This document shows, piece after piece, positions 21,692-32,187 of a DNA stretch of 64,000 bases. The position numbers and the translations under genes are program-made. The notes under the pieces are model-generated. The model had not been told where the DNA came from, did no database searches, and saw only the letters and a list, made by a program, of their open reading frames with translations. Each line of letters opens with the position of its first letter. Position 1 is the stretch's first letter. This DNA is from Dermanyssus gallinae. Taxonomy: Eukaryota; Arthropoda; Arachnida; Mesostigmata; Dermanyssidae. Where the stretch lies: contig QVRM01004004.1 of assembly GCA_003439945.1 (NCBI GenBank), forward strand, positions 496,001 through 560,000, read 5' to 3'.

Positions 21692-22758
21692 CAGGGTGTT
21701 CCTATTTGTGTGTCCAAAACGCTAGGGTATGGTCAAACTCGGTGAGAAAATCATTTTTGCCAATGGGTGGAAGCCGGGAAAACGTTTTGTTTAGGAGTGA
21801 GGATGAAATTTATAAAAGCAGTTATTCTGTCTTTTTTCTCCTACATAGTTGTGCAAAATCTACGTTTGCGGGAGAACCAGTCAACGCACAAAGGAACCGA
21901 TCATACCAGCGCGTTTGGCGGAATATTCTGCACAATAAAGTATACATTACTAGCTTGCGTAGCAAAAAGCGAATAGCCAGATTAAGGAAAGTCGTAAAAA
22001 GTCAAAATGTTACGTTAACGCTTTTTTGTGCAACATCGTATTTTTTTCCATTACGACCGAAAATGTACGTTCAAAAGACTAGTCTCAGGCAATAGCAAAT
22101 TTAATGCCCACTACATTCTTACCAAAGTGATGGTGCTGCGTTACGTAGTTGCCAAGTAACTAAGCTTTTTCGACAGTCATATCGAAAGCGAAGGCATGCA
22201 TACTTGCATAGGGTGTATGAGAAAGTTAGGTACGTATTTTGAGGTTTGGTAGAACTCAGCAAGAGAATAATGTTTTCTAATGGAAAGAGGGGGCGGAAAC
22301 GTCTTGGCAAAATGCTACGGTTCTGAACGTGAAAACTTCAACGTGAAACATAACAACTATGACTGCCGAAAAAGCTTAGTTACTTGGCAAATACGTAACG
22401 CAGCACCATCACTTTGGTACGAATGTAGTGGGCATTAAATCTGCTATTGCCTGCGAGTAGTCTTTTGGACGTGCATTATTGGTCGTAATGGAAAAAATTA
22501 CGATGTTGCACAAAAAAGCGTTAACGTAACATTTTGACTTTTTATGACTTTCATATGACTTTATGGTGCAGAATTCTCCCGCAAACGTAGATTTTGCACA
22601 ACTATGTAGAAGAAAAAAGGCAGAATAACTGCTTTTATAAATTTCATCCTCACTCCTAAACAAAACGTTTTCCCGGCTTCCACCCATTGGCAAAAATGAT
22701 TTTCTCACCGAGTTTGACCATACCCTAGCGTTTTGGACACACAAATTGGAACACCCTG
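21692..22758. mobile_element. 1.07-kb palindromic DNA transposon with 184-bp arms
   Basis: TA-flanked, beginning CAGGGTGTTCC and ending GGAACACCCTG. Arms 21692-21875 and 22575-22758 are reverse complements with about three differences by reading. Inside, further inverted segments (about 21990-22190 against 22350-22550) make most of the element one large palindrome with asymmetric deletions. The ends share the first eight bases with the 13.0 kb family but the arms do not otherwise match, so it is a separate family. No transposase. Both flanks are (AT)n. Confidence 0.88.
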
Positions 22759-22780
22759 TATATGTATATATATATATATT

Positions 22781-23417
22781 ATTTTCCTTTTCTTAGTATT
22801 GGGTTAAGTACATGGTCTCCGTCAGAGTTCGCTCTCTTTGCACAGCTCTAGGGAAGTGGCTGACGCGTTTTTGATCATCTCAGCATACACTTGGCAGATC
22901 AAGCTTTTAACTTATCTAGGCCTTTTACTGAGTGCCAAGTGTGGTGAAATTGCGGGTAGGTAGTATGTCGAGAGCAGTTTGATTCCTCGTGCGCTGGCTT
23001 TCCTCGTAATGCCTCTTTTTCTCTCGTTGAATGTGTTGAATACTTTTTCATCTCTGCTACATAACGAAGTATTGCTAGCGATCTTTGATAGTATGTTTAT
23101 TTTTTGGCATTCCTTATCAAACCTAGGCTTATGTTTCTGGCTTTTCGTCTCTGTGCTTGATTGCATAGCCAGAAAAAAAAATACCAGCTTGTTGTTCCTT
23201 CAGTTTAGGTTTGCAATACTTGCTCTAGCAGTTTGCTGTTTAGTGAGCGGTATATATGCCATACACGTTGCTTATCTCGTATAGAACGTGCTATTTATAA
23301 AAAAAAATTACTCTTTAACGTTGGGTCACCTCGGTTGGGTTTTTCATCAATAGTGTTAAAATCTGAGCTACCCCGCGATAAACTCTAAATAAGGAATATT
23401 TTGAATTTGAAGCTCAT

Positions 23418-23473
<56 letters not shown>

Positions 23474-23589
23474 CCCTGGCTGGGCATTTCCGTTGTTAAA
23501 GTTTTTATTCTAGATCTATTACTAGATTACTACTATTACTACTATCGGTACAGCGGTTTCAAAAACATTTAAACGCTTCTTTCTATGAG
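22781..23589. other. No recognised gene; (AT)n at 23422-23469
   Basis: One + strand frame (22979-23284) is rich in hydrophobic residues, but its composition follows from T-rich DNA and it has no gene context. The (AT)n array is about 48 bases. Confidence 0.4.
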
Positions 23590-23838
23590 TCGAGAAATTT
23601 TACCGCTTTGCCTTCGTATAAAAATTTCTACTGGCCTCAAGTTTAGTCCACCGCTATTCTGCCAACCTATTTCAAATTTAATGCCGTGAGTAGAAAATAA
23701 GTATAAGCTGGTCCTCTTTGTCCTTGCAACGCTTTCAGAATTAGGGGTACATGGCAAACAACCGTATCTCTTATGTCGTAGAGCTCAATTTTAAAAACTT
23801 TAGACACTCCCAGGTGTAAGATTCGTCAATTTAGACTG
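23590..23838 (+). repeat. Diverged direct duplication, unit 1
   Basis: Shares an ordered series of blocks with 24213-24463: TTTCTACTGGCCT, CACCGCTATTCTGCCA, GTAGAAAATAAG, AACGCTTT, GGGGTACA, CTTGTCGTA-like, and CATTCCCAGATGTAAG-like. Perhaps 75-80% identical. Function unknown. Confidence 0.72.
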
Positions 23839-24212
23839 CGTCGTCCCTATCTTACCCAGCTTTAATGGTTGTAGCAGGTGTTGGTTTCTTATTGAGCGGT
23901 ATATATATATATAGACCAGGCGAGAATAGTGATAGAGTACCTTCAAACGAGGCGACGCTCCAGCACACAGGAAAGTTTGGCCTACCGACGTTGCTTGTCT
24001 TGTTTTTAGCGTCGGGTTTCTTGAATTAGCTTGTTTCGCCGAATAACGATTTTGGTTGAAGTGCTTGGTAAAGTTTTGCTACTAAATCTACGTAAGCCAA
24101 ACAAATTACTTCGTCAGTATACTTGGCAGAATATTACTAGCAATCGTTTGTGTTAATCAACTCTTAAATAAGCAGCCTTCAGGTACAAGTCTTATTTAGT
24201 TATTTCTAGAAA

Positions 24213-24463
24213 TCGAGAAATGTTAAGGCTGGCTTCGCCCTTCGTATAGAGATTTCTACTGGCCTTCGCTCCAGTCTCACCGCTATTCTGCCACCACGCC
24301 TAAAACAGAGGGCCATAAATAGAAAATAAGTTGTATTTTATTAATCCTTGTTGTTTCCGCAACGCTTTTAGAGGTAGGGGTACAGGACTGACAACTGTTT
24401 TTCTCTTGTCGTAAAACTCAAGTTTAATAAGTTTGGACATTCCCAGATGTAAGGTTCCGTTTT
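24213..24463 (+). repeat. Diverged direct duplication, unit 2
   Basis: Second copy of the unit at 23590-23838, about 620 bases downstream in the same orientation. The stretch between the two is not shared. Confidence 0.72.
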
Positions 24464-24839
24464 ATCGTCAGCCGTTTTGTTGACATGCTCTTTTACAGGC
24501 AATCTGTCACAATTTATGTCAACGCCGTATTTCATTTCAAAATACCCATCGTTGTAACACTTGCATCTGTAATGTGTAACCACAATATTATGTACATGCA
24601 CACATACCTATATAATATATACGTGTTTTTCACTATATACCCATATTGTAGGGAAATTCCATATTTTCCAATGACAACAGTTCACTGATTTAAAACCTAA
24701 AAACAATTCTTTTCTTTATTTAGTTCCATAATCCAGTTCCATTTAATTCCAAACTTTTTTTTAAAAACGCCGACTCACTCCGTATTCCGGAACGATAGCT
24801 CTTTTCATACTTTTCGCAGAATAGAAGCTAGAAAGTGCT

Positions 24840-26060
24840 ACGTTAGGGTCAACCTGATTCAGGAAACCCTCAGTTGGCTCTCATATCGGTGAGACCCGTA
24901 GAGGTCAATTGGAATTCGAATTTATAATCTGAAGGTTGTTTGCGTTTAACTACGTTATGGGCAAGCACGGCTAAATTTAAACGCGCCAGCTCGCCAAGTT
25001 TTAGCAGTCCGAGTCTGCTGTACCATGGCGACGCGTCGTCCCAACGGGACAAACCAGTAATAGCCGCATTGTTCTGAATCACCCATAACGACTGCAGGGC
25101 TCCCAAATGGGGTTGCGCCCCATATAGTGATTCCGTAAGTGAGAATCGATTCTAGGAGCGCCCTGTACACAAGAACCAGAATAACGCGGGTACCTTAGTT
25201 TTCCTCTGACGGGCCAGCGATGCCACGACAGCACACCCAAACGCCCGAGAGGGGCGACCCCTAGAGAGGGTAGTCCCGGTCAAAACAATCCCAGGGGTGA
25301 AGCTCAAGCCCCCCACTGACACAAACTGCTTACGTCCGCTTAGGTACAACCTAATTCAGGCGGTTACACCTGTTGCGCAACTAATTTTTCGCAACATCTA
25401 GAAAAAGTAGAGCGGTCAAGGCTGTCAAAATCCTTCGCTACGTCAAGAATACGCCGAGACACACGTTTCCGTCCTCGGCAGCTTTGACTATTTCCCACCA
25501 GCTCTGGTTTTGAGCCAACTCGCTGATTGCGACTCCCTGAAACGAAATTGGTCGTGTTTAGGTATTCCTCGAGCTGCTTCTTAATAAGTCTCTCATAGAC
25601 CTTAGATATGAATGACTCCAGCGATATCGGTCAGTGGTTTCCAGGTTGGTTCTTTTTGCCCTTGCTGTTGTATAGAGGGATGACCGCTGATGTCTTTAGA
25701 CGTTCTGGGAACGTCCCGGTCCTAACGGACATGTTAAAGATTGCAGCTAAAGGGCCTGACGACGCGTCGATTATATTTAACTGTATTTAACCAGCACGCT
25801 TTGCCAGACTTCAAATAGATCCGACTTTACACTTTTTGCAGTGCAGTGCGATTCCTGAGCCGATTAAGGTGACAAACCCGTTTAGTGCGTCTATCATTTC
25901 TTGGGCCTCCCCAAGCTCTCGACCATCGACTAGCAGACGATCCAATATTGAGGCCTTTCTTTTACTACGGCCACAGATTTCATGAAGAGATGCCCACAGT
26001 TTTGCAGGCCGATACTTTTTCAGGCTGACTCTCAGCCAAGAAGAAGTAATGTCCACGGAA
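24840..26060 (-). pseudogene. Decayed LINE ORF2 (RT and C-terminal region)
   Basis: Read on the minus strand the region shows ordered ORF2 parts in shifting frames. These are an inter-domain segment with RPAKLWASLHEI and KRKASILDRLLVDG (about 26055-25815), RT fingers (FPERLKTSAVIPLYN, then SKVYERLIKKQLEEYL near 25600), a degraded motif A region (near 25440), then the C-terminal YRALLESILTYGITIWGA block (about 25165) and QNNAAITGLS...LGLLKL (about 25080-24960). The catalytic YADD block is missing, so there is an internal deletion as well as several frameshifts and stops. It belongs to the CR1/Jockey group but is not the same family as the LINE at the window start. Confidence 0.75.
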
Positions 26061-26103
26061 CTGCTTTTCGCAGAATTGCTTCATAGACGGACCCCCATAA
26101 ATA

Positions 26104-26189
26104 CAGATGTGCAACGGTGGGGCTCGAACCCGCGCACCTATATGTCTTCGCCGGCCGCGAGGCGCAGGCGAATGCACCACGCCACTGGG
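26104..26189 (-). repeat. tRNA-like sequence or SINE head
   Basis: On the minus strand a box A-like TGGCGTGGTGCATTCG is followed about 50 bases later by a near-consensus box B, GGTTCGAGCCC, in the spacing of a tRNA gene or tRNA-derived SINE. The acceptor stem does not pair well, and no extended SINE body matching the copies at 56.7 or 58.9 kb follows. A true tRNA is unlikely. Confidence 0.45.
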
Positions 26190-27234
26190 CTCGACTACTG
26201 GCAGCTACAAACTGTTTCTTGAAGTAGACGTCCCTGGTTGCAGCGTCTCCCTGTCATCTACGGTTCGTTTGTAAAGCCAATCGACGGCGTGCTCTGTCAA
26301 CGACGCGTCTTTGCTCAGCCAGTTTATGACCAAACCAAGGAGCGAGTTAAAGCTTAGTACTAACGCGGTAAAAATGCCTTCCCATGTGGAAAAGCCAAAC
26401 AGTTCGCGGGAAACTGCTATCGTCTCACAAAGTGGTATTTAAAAGTAAATATTATCGGTCTTATATATATATATATACAGGGTGTAACCAACATTTTTGA
26501 TAATCGATCTAAGGAATTGTAGAGCTCGTTAAAGCAAATATGTTTTTCAATGGAATATGGTCTCTCAGAAGTGTTGTTTTGGAGTGAGGGTGAAATTACT
26601 ACAATTTGTGACACTGGTGTTTTTGCCCGACATAGGAGCATAAAATGTGCTGTTGCGAGACAACCAGTCCTCGTAGACAGAAACTAGTCGTGTTCGTGAG
26701 AAAACTCTGTTTATTTTGAAGAATTTATAACGCCGGTCAGAAGATGCGACATTGTCATTTAGAATAGAATTCGCAAAATTAAAGTTATTTTATTAGCTTT
26801 CACACCAAATACCTCAAAATCGTTAGCCTACGACCACTCACAGCGCTCAAAACTAGCACATTCAAGCAAACGCACATTTCATGACGATCATTTCGCGCAC
26901 CAAACGTATGGCAATTCAAGCCACAGTTACGGAGTAATTAAGATTTTTTTGGAGGGCATGTAGAGATTGAGTTCATACATAAATTACTTTGTCCCAGAGA
27001 GATTTGAATAGCGATATGTGGAATTGTAGAGTTCGTTAAAGCAACTGTTTTTCCAATAGAACATGGCATCCGAAAAGTCTTGTTTCGGAGTAAGAGTGAT
27101 ATTACTAAAATCCGTGACACTGGTATTGTTGCCCGACATAGGAGCATAAAGTGTGCAATTGCACATTGTCCTATTCTTGAAAAAATTCTGCTTCTTTTGA
27201 AGAATATATAATGTCGCCCAAAAGATGTATAATA

Positions 27235-28515
27235 CAGGTAGTTCTACAAGTTCTTAAAATGAGCTTTTCAGAATTCGAATTTTTTCGCGCTTTCACCGCT
27301 ATTGGAAACGGCAACTTTTCGATTGCTAGCAGTCAAAATATTATGGTGATTGGCCGTTGCGATTTCGTTTGATCGCTTTTCCCGTGCAACGTATCGGCGT
27401 GATTTTGAAAAATTGAGAAAAAAGAGTTTCGAGTGGTTATCAAGCGTTTTTATTTCAAAAGTTGGAATGCGACCCAAGTGAAAACTGAGTTAGATGAGGT
27501 GTACGGTGACTCTGCGCCATATTTTGCCACTGTTTTCAACTGGATTAATGAGTTAAAAAGAGGTCGCAGGAGCACCGAGGATTCAGGACGACCAAAAACG
27601 GCAACTGATGAGGAAAACGTGGAAAAAGTGCGGAAAATCGTTGCCGCAGATAAGCGAGTGAACATTAGGAAGATAGCGGAGGCCTTGGGGATCAGTTTGG
27701 GTAGAGTGCATTTCATCCTGCACGAAAACTTGAAGATGAAAATGCTCAGAGCAAAATGGCTGCCGCATTTGCTCAACCAAGGCCAGAACGTCGCGCGTGT
27801 TTTCGCTTCACAGCGAAATTTGGCCAAGATGTCGAAAAATCCGTCGGATTTTTGGCGCAGATTCGTGACCGTCGATGAAAGCTGGGTCCATCACTACACT
27901 CCCGAGACCCAAGAAGCATCTCGTCAATGGTGTGCACCTGGTGAAGGACCTCCGAAGAGGGTGCGGACAACGGCATCGGCCGGAAAGATAATGGCTACGG
28001 TTTTTTGGGACCAACGTGGAATAATTCTGGTCGACTACCTTGAGAGCGGTAAAACGATCACGGGAGAATATTATGCAAGACTGTTGGACTGCCTGAAGCA
28101 AGAACTCATTGTGAAACGGCCCGCTTTGCAGAAGAAGGTTGTCCTGTTTCACCAGGACAATACTCCCGCACACAAGTCGCGGCAAGCAACGGCAAAACTG
28201 GCCCAACTGAGGTTCGAACTTATTGAACAACCTTCCTATTCTCCAGACCTGGCCCCCTCTGATTATTTCCTCTTCGGACATTTGAAGAATAGTCTCGGTG
28301 GAAAGCGTTTTTCCAGCAATGAAGAGGTTAAGGCTGCTGTCAATGCCTATTTTCAGTCTAAAGACGCGGAATTCTACTCAAGAGGTATAAATGCTCTGAA
28401 ATCTCGGTTGGAAAAGTGTATTGAGCTTCTCGGGGAGTATATCGAATAAGAAAAAATTAAAAACAGGATTTGGAAAATTCTTGGTTTTCATTGTAAGAAC
28501 TTGTTGAACTACCTG
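27235..28515 (+). mobile_element. Irritans-type mariner, copy 2 (open frame)
   Basis: 1281 bp, TA-flanked, with ends starting CAGGTAGTTC that pair over about 27 bases with a few mismatches. It carries an uninterrupted transposase frame and is inserted into a foldback element. Confidence 0.94.
27433..28449 (+). CDS. Irritans-type mariner transposase, start codon lost
   Basis: The frame is open for more than 338 codons and contains every expected part. These are an N-terminal helix-turn-helix region (GRPKTATDE near 53-60), WLPHLL at 109-114, and the DD34D triad at Asp148 (VTVDES), Asp242 (FHQDN) and Asp277 (YSPDLAPSDY), ending in LLGEYIE. It would cut and rejoin DNA at TA targets. The start is the problem. 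Aligned with copy 1, the codon where ATG should be (27412-27414) reads ATT; the coordinate 27433 given here is an in-frame GTG, and the first in-frame ATG encodes residue 102, after the DNA-binding domain. So the protein is full-length by sequence but may not be translated. C-terminal motifs place it with the irritans (Himar-like) subfamily. Confidence 0.9.
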   Translation: MVIKRFYFKSWNATQVKTELDEVYGDSAPYFATVFNWINELKRGRRSTEDSGRPKTATDEENVEKVRKIVAADKRVNIRKIAEALGISLGRVHFILHENLKMKMLRAKWLPHLLNQGQNVARVFASQRNLAKMSKNPSDFWRRFVTVDESWVHHYTPETQEASRQWCAPGEGPPKRVRTTASAGKIMATVFWDQRGIILVDYLESGKTITGEYYARLLDCLKQELIVKRPALQKKVVLFHQDNTPAHKSRQATAKLAQLRFELIEQPSYSPDLAPSDYFLFGHLKNSLGGKRFSSNEEVKAAVNAYFQSKDAEFYSRGINALKSRLEKCIELLGEYIE

Positions 28516-30283
28516 TATATAATGTCGCCCAAAAGATTCGGCTTCTTTTGAAGAATATATAATGTCGCCCATGGTCGTTTAGAAAATAATTTGCAAAAAT
28601 TAAGTTTTTTTTTAGCCTTTACGTTCGATATCTCAAAATCATAACCTTGCGACCAATCGTAGCGCTCAAAACTAACAAACTAACATATTCAGGCCAATTA
28701 CCATTTTATGCCGATCATTTTGGTACTAAACATGGCAATGCGAGCCGTGATTGCGGAGTAATCGAGATTGAGTGCATGCATAAATGACCTACTCCATCAG
28801 ATAAAGCACTCTAGGGAATTTATGCATGCACCCAAATTCGACATGACCTCCGAGAAATCTTAATTACTCCGCAACCACAGCTTGCATTGACATTTGGTAC
28901 CAAAATGATCGTCGTAAAATGTGAAGCGTTGGCCTGAATGTGTTAGTTTTGAGCGCTGTGAGTGGTCGTAGGGTTACGATTTTGAGGTATTTGGCGTGAA
29001 AGCTAATAAATAACTGCATTTTTTGCGAATTCTCTTCTAAGCGACCATGTCGCATCTTTTTTACCGGTCTTATATGTTCCTCGGAAGAAGTAGGTTAATG
29101 ATTTTGAGGTATTCGGTGTAAAAGCTAATAAAATAACTTAATATTTGCGAATTCTGTTCAAAATGACAATGTCGCATCTTCTGGCCAGCGTTACAAATTC
29201 TTCAAAATAAACAAAGTCTTCTCACGAACACGACGGTGTGCTTAGTTTCTGTATATGAGGACTGGTTGTCTCGCAACAGCACATTTTATGCTCCAATGTC
29301 GGAGCAAAAACACCAGTGTCACAAATTGTAGTCATTTCACTCTCACTCCGAAACAAGAATTCTCAGAGACCATATTCCGCTGGAAAAAATATTTGCTCTA
29401 ACGAGCTCTACAATTCCTTATATCGATTATTAAAAATTTTCACTACACCGTGTATGTATATACATTTGTTTACTAACAAAAAAAATTGGCCTAAAGCACT
29501 ATAACAACGCTCCGCCGGCAGCCTACCATATACATGTCTACGTATATTTGACCCGGAAACGCCCGGCCGAGCATTTTCGTCGTTCAGGCAAAACAATATA
29601 TATAAACGCAAACAGTGATAGACAGCTAGCAATAGGTCTCGCAGAGAGAAAAAAAGAGAGCGCGTTTTGCTTATATGAGTTTAGTAGCGTTTGTGACCTG
29701 CTGACGGTTGAACAGGGCTCTCCTAGTCACTGTTTCGACTGGTGGAGACGTAACAGCTGACGCAACAGCCCAGGAGAAATGCACATATATTAACGAGAAA
29801 CCAATAATATTTGTAATTTCTAAAATATATATATACAAGGTCTTACTACAAACATTTCTGAAAATCGACCATAAGAATTGTAGAGCTCGTTAAAGCAAAT
29901 AATTTTTCCAATGGAACATGGTCTTTGAGAAGTCCTGTCTCAGAGTGAGGGTGAAAACACTACAATTTGTGACACTGGTGTTGTTGCTCAATATAGAAGC
30001 ATAAATAAAGTGTGCCATTGCGATGCAGGCAGTCCTCCTATACAGAAACTAAGCACACCGTCGTGTTCGCAAGGCTGCTTTTCTAAATAACATGTAACGT
30101 CGGTTAGAAGATGCGACATGGTGAACATACAACAGAGTAACACCGAACTTCATCGTTTGCTTAAAGCCGTTTTTGATCAACTGCAGTTATAATATTATGG
30201 AATATAAAAAGAGAGACAGTGCCATCCTTTTATAATCTCTTAAATATACATATTTGTTTAGGATGTGTTGCTAGAAAAAACCC

Positions 30284-30323
30284 GCAAACGTATTGTAAAT
30301 GATTAATAAATCATAACAATTTT

Positions 30324-30358
<35 letters not shown>
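30284..30358. repeat. Recurrent unit (copy 2, partial) plus (AT)n
   Basis: GCAAACGTATTGTAAATGAT and the following AATAAATCATAACAAT match the 3' half of the unit at 10389-10455, again running straight into (AT)n. Confidence 0.65.
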
Positions 30359-30359
<1 letters not shown>

Positions 30360-30612
30360 GAGTGACATTTTGTGCAAAACTTTTATACACTATATCACGA
30401 AGTGCTGTTTTTATATAATATCATTAGTATTACATAGTTCATGGATATCATCACCTGGTTTGTTCGAATACGAGCTTCCACGAAGAGTGTACCGAGTGCG
30501 TCTGTCGACTGTGCTCTCAGGTGTGTACGAAGTTTCATGCGTCTGCCTGCCTGGCCCTTGCAGAGAGATCACTGCACTGCCTCTCTCGAATAACATGCCG
30601 CGAGCAGCTGAA
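30359..30612 (-). repeat. Dispersed repeat of about 230 bp, copy 1
   Basis: In reverse orientation this aligns with 36898-37130 and 54158-54395. All three share CAGCTGCTCNCGGCATGT-like starts, AGTGATCTCT, AGGGCCA, GAGAGCACAGTCGACAGA and CGTGGAAGCTCGTATTCG-like blocks in the same order. An (AT)n array adjoins its distal end. The origin (SINE, LINE fragment) is not clear. Confidence 0.7.
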
Positions 30613-31936
30613 TGTATAATTGTATAATCTGTATAATTATGTTATATGCATACTCAAAATGAGTGAAATAAATACAAACAACAAACCTTAGTATTACGAA
30701 AGACTAATAAAATGTTTGACCTTGATTTGCCTACACGCTTGGAATTGCTGCGAGCGGTGCACGGCTTCTTTCAGAGAGGGCTCAGCAGGCTTTTGTGCGA
30801 TGCAATTCTCGTTGTCGACTAGCTGGAGGTCAGTTACTATCCTCTTTCTCTGTAGGCCTAGCAATAAGAAATTGCTACCTGCGTTTTTAAAGAACCATAC
30901 CATAACAAACAATCGTCTTTAATATCGCATTAAAGGACTGTGTGAAAAACAGGCTCTTGATCCAGAGACGAAGTTTGTGACAGCACACATACTGAGTTTA
31001 GCCTTGCTTGGTCAGCCCTCGGTTGTGTAAAAACGGGCACAACTCTTGTCTATATTTAGAGTAGTTCAAATAACTATTTCTGTTGTGTCATTGATATGTT
31101 AGCGTTTCGTAACAGCATTTATTTTTTTAAGTAAAAACATATTATAGAAGTTGTAGTCTTTTCATGACTATATATATATATATATATCACTTTTTAGACA
31201 TACTGTCATTAGGATCAGACAATGTGGAGGCTAAACGATAGCGTCGAAAAACCGCCTTAAAGTCTGCAAAGACAACAAGGAGAAACTTTTGTTTACCTCA
31301 AGGGCCATTTAAATGCTGTTGAGAAGAACAGCGTCATCGTCGATCTCCTTTGCCTAAAACCGTTTTGCTACTCTGGCAAGCATTCGGTACTTTCTAAAAA
31401 ATCTTCCATTCGCCGTGATATCATTGCAGATAAAACATTGTAAATGGCGCTTTTCTTCTTTCTTCCACACTACTATTTAGGTGTCAAAGGATTTCCTTTT
31501 CCTTTCAGTATCATACCCAAGAGGCTAACTTTGCAGTATTCAGGCAAGTAGGACGTCGTCATAAATTCGTTGGAGAGAGCAACACGGCACGGATCCGGAT
31601 CAATCGCCCATTACAGATGTTCATTCCGGACAAGGTGTGGACCCGCAGTGTTTCCGGGTGGCGCCTTCATTATCGCATACACTACGTTTGAGATACCAAT
31701 AGAGCGAGCCAGCTCATGGCGGGCTTCGATTGCCAACTGCATACATGGTACATCTAGGGACTGTAGCAGAGCTGGCGAACATGTGTCGAAATGGACGGAG
31801 CAAGCTGTTAGGCGCGTGCCGGAGCGTAACCATATGTGTGCATGAAGCTAGAATTCTCTGAGAAGCTGTTTTATGCTTTTATCTTTTGTTTCCGTTTGAC
31901 TTTTTGCATAGCACTTTTATAAAGCGTACTGGCATT
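30613..31936. other. No recognised gene; short (AT)n at 31168
   Basis: AATAAA followed by A-rich sequence at about 30665 could be a retroposon tail. The rest, including a GC-richer frame at 31570-31845, is unrecognised. Confidence 0.35.
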
Positions 31937-32115
31937 CGAGAACTGGTTGTCTCGCAACAGCACATTTTATGCTCCTATGTCGGATAAAACACCAGTGTCA
32001 CAAATTGTAGTCATTTAACTCTCATTCCGAAAAAAGAGTTCTTAGAGATTATGTTCCATTGGTTCCACGAGCTCTACAATTCTTACCTACCGATTATTAA
32101 ACATTTTCTAAACAC

Positions 32116-32119
<4 letters not shown>

Positions 32120-32184
<65 letters not shown>
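32120..32184. repeat. (AT)n microsatellite at foldback end
   Basis: About 65 bases of alternating A/T directly following the CTCTG terminus of the foldback arm. Confidence 0.96.

Positions 32185-32187
<3 letters not shown>

Larger units (their letters stand above)
26478..29452. mobile_element. Nested foldback element carrying an irritans mariner
   Basis: Outer ends CAGGGTGTAACC (26478) and its degenerate partner ending ACACCGTG (29452), both TA-flanked, belong to the 13.0 kb foldback family. The right arm repeats GAGCTCTACAATTCC, ACTCTCACTCCGAAACAAG and CAGCACATTTTATGCTCC in reverse. Within lies a second family copy (arm from about 26994; palindromic centre at about 28790) and, inside that, the mariner at 27235-28515. 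The local sequence ATATATAATGTCGCCC occurs on both sides of the mariner and again at about 28553, so a short duplication surrounds it. Excluding the mariner the foldback part is about 1.7 kb. Confidence 0.75.
29836..32119. mobile_element. Foldback-family arms enclosing unrelated DNA
   Basis: The left arm (29836 to about 30140, starting CAAGGTCTTAC after TA) and right arm (about 31937-32119, ending CACTCTG before TATATA) belong to the 13.0 kb family, in inverted orientation, sharing GAATTGTAGAGCTCGTT, CACTGGTGTTGTTGC and GCACATTTTATGCTCC. About 1.8 kb of unrelated sequence lies between, including two other repeats. It may be one old element that received insertions, or two separate decayed copies. 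Confidence 0.55.

Noticed and set aside
22979..23284. Hydrophobic 101-residue frame as a membrane protein
   Set aside because: The hydrophobicity follows from T-rich DNA; no gene context or conserved motif.
26104..26189. Functional tRNA gene
   Set aside because: Box B is good, but the acceptor and T stems do not pair properly and no clear anticodon arm can be drawn.
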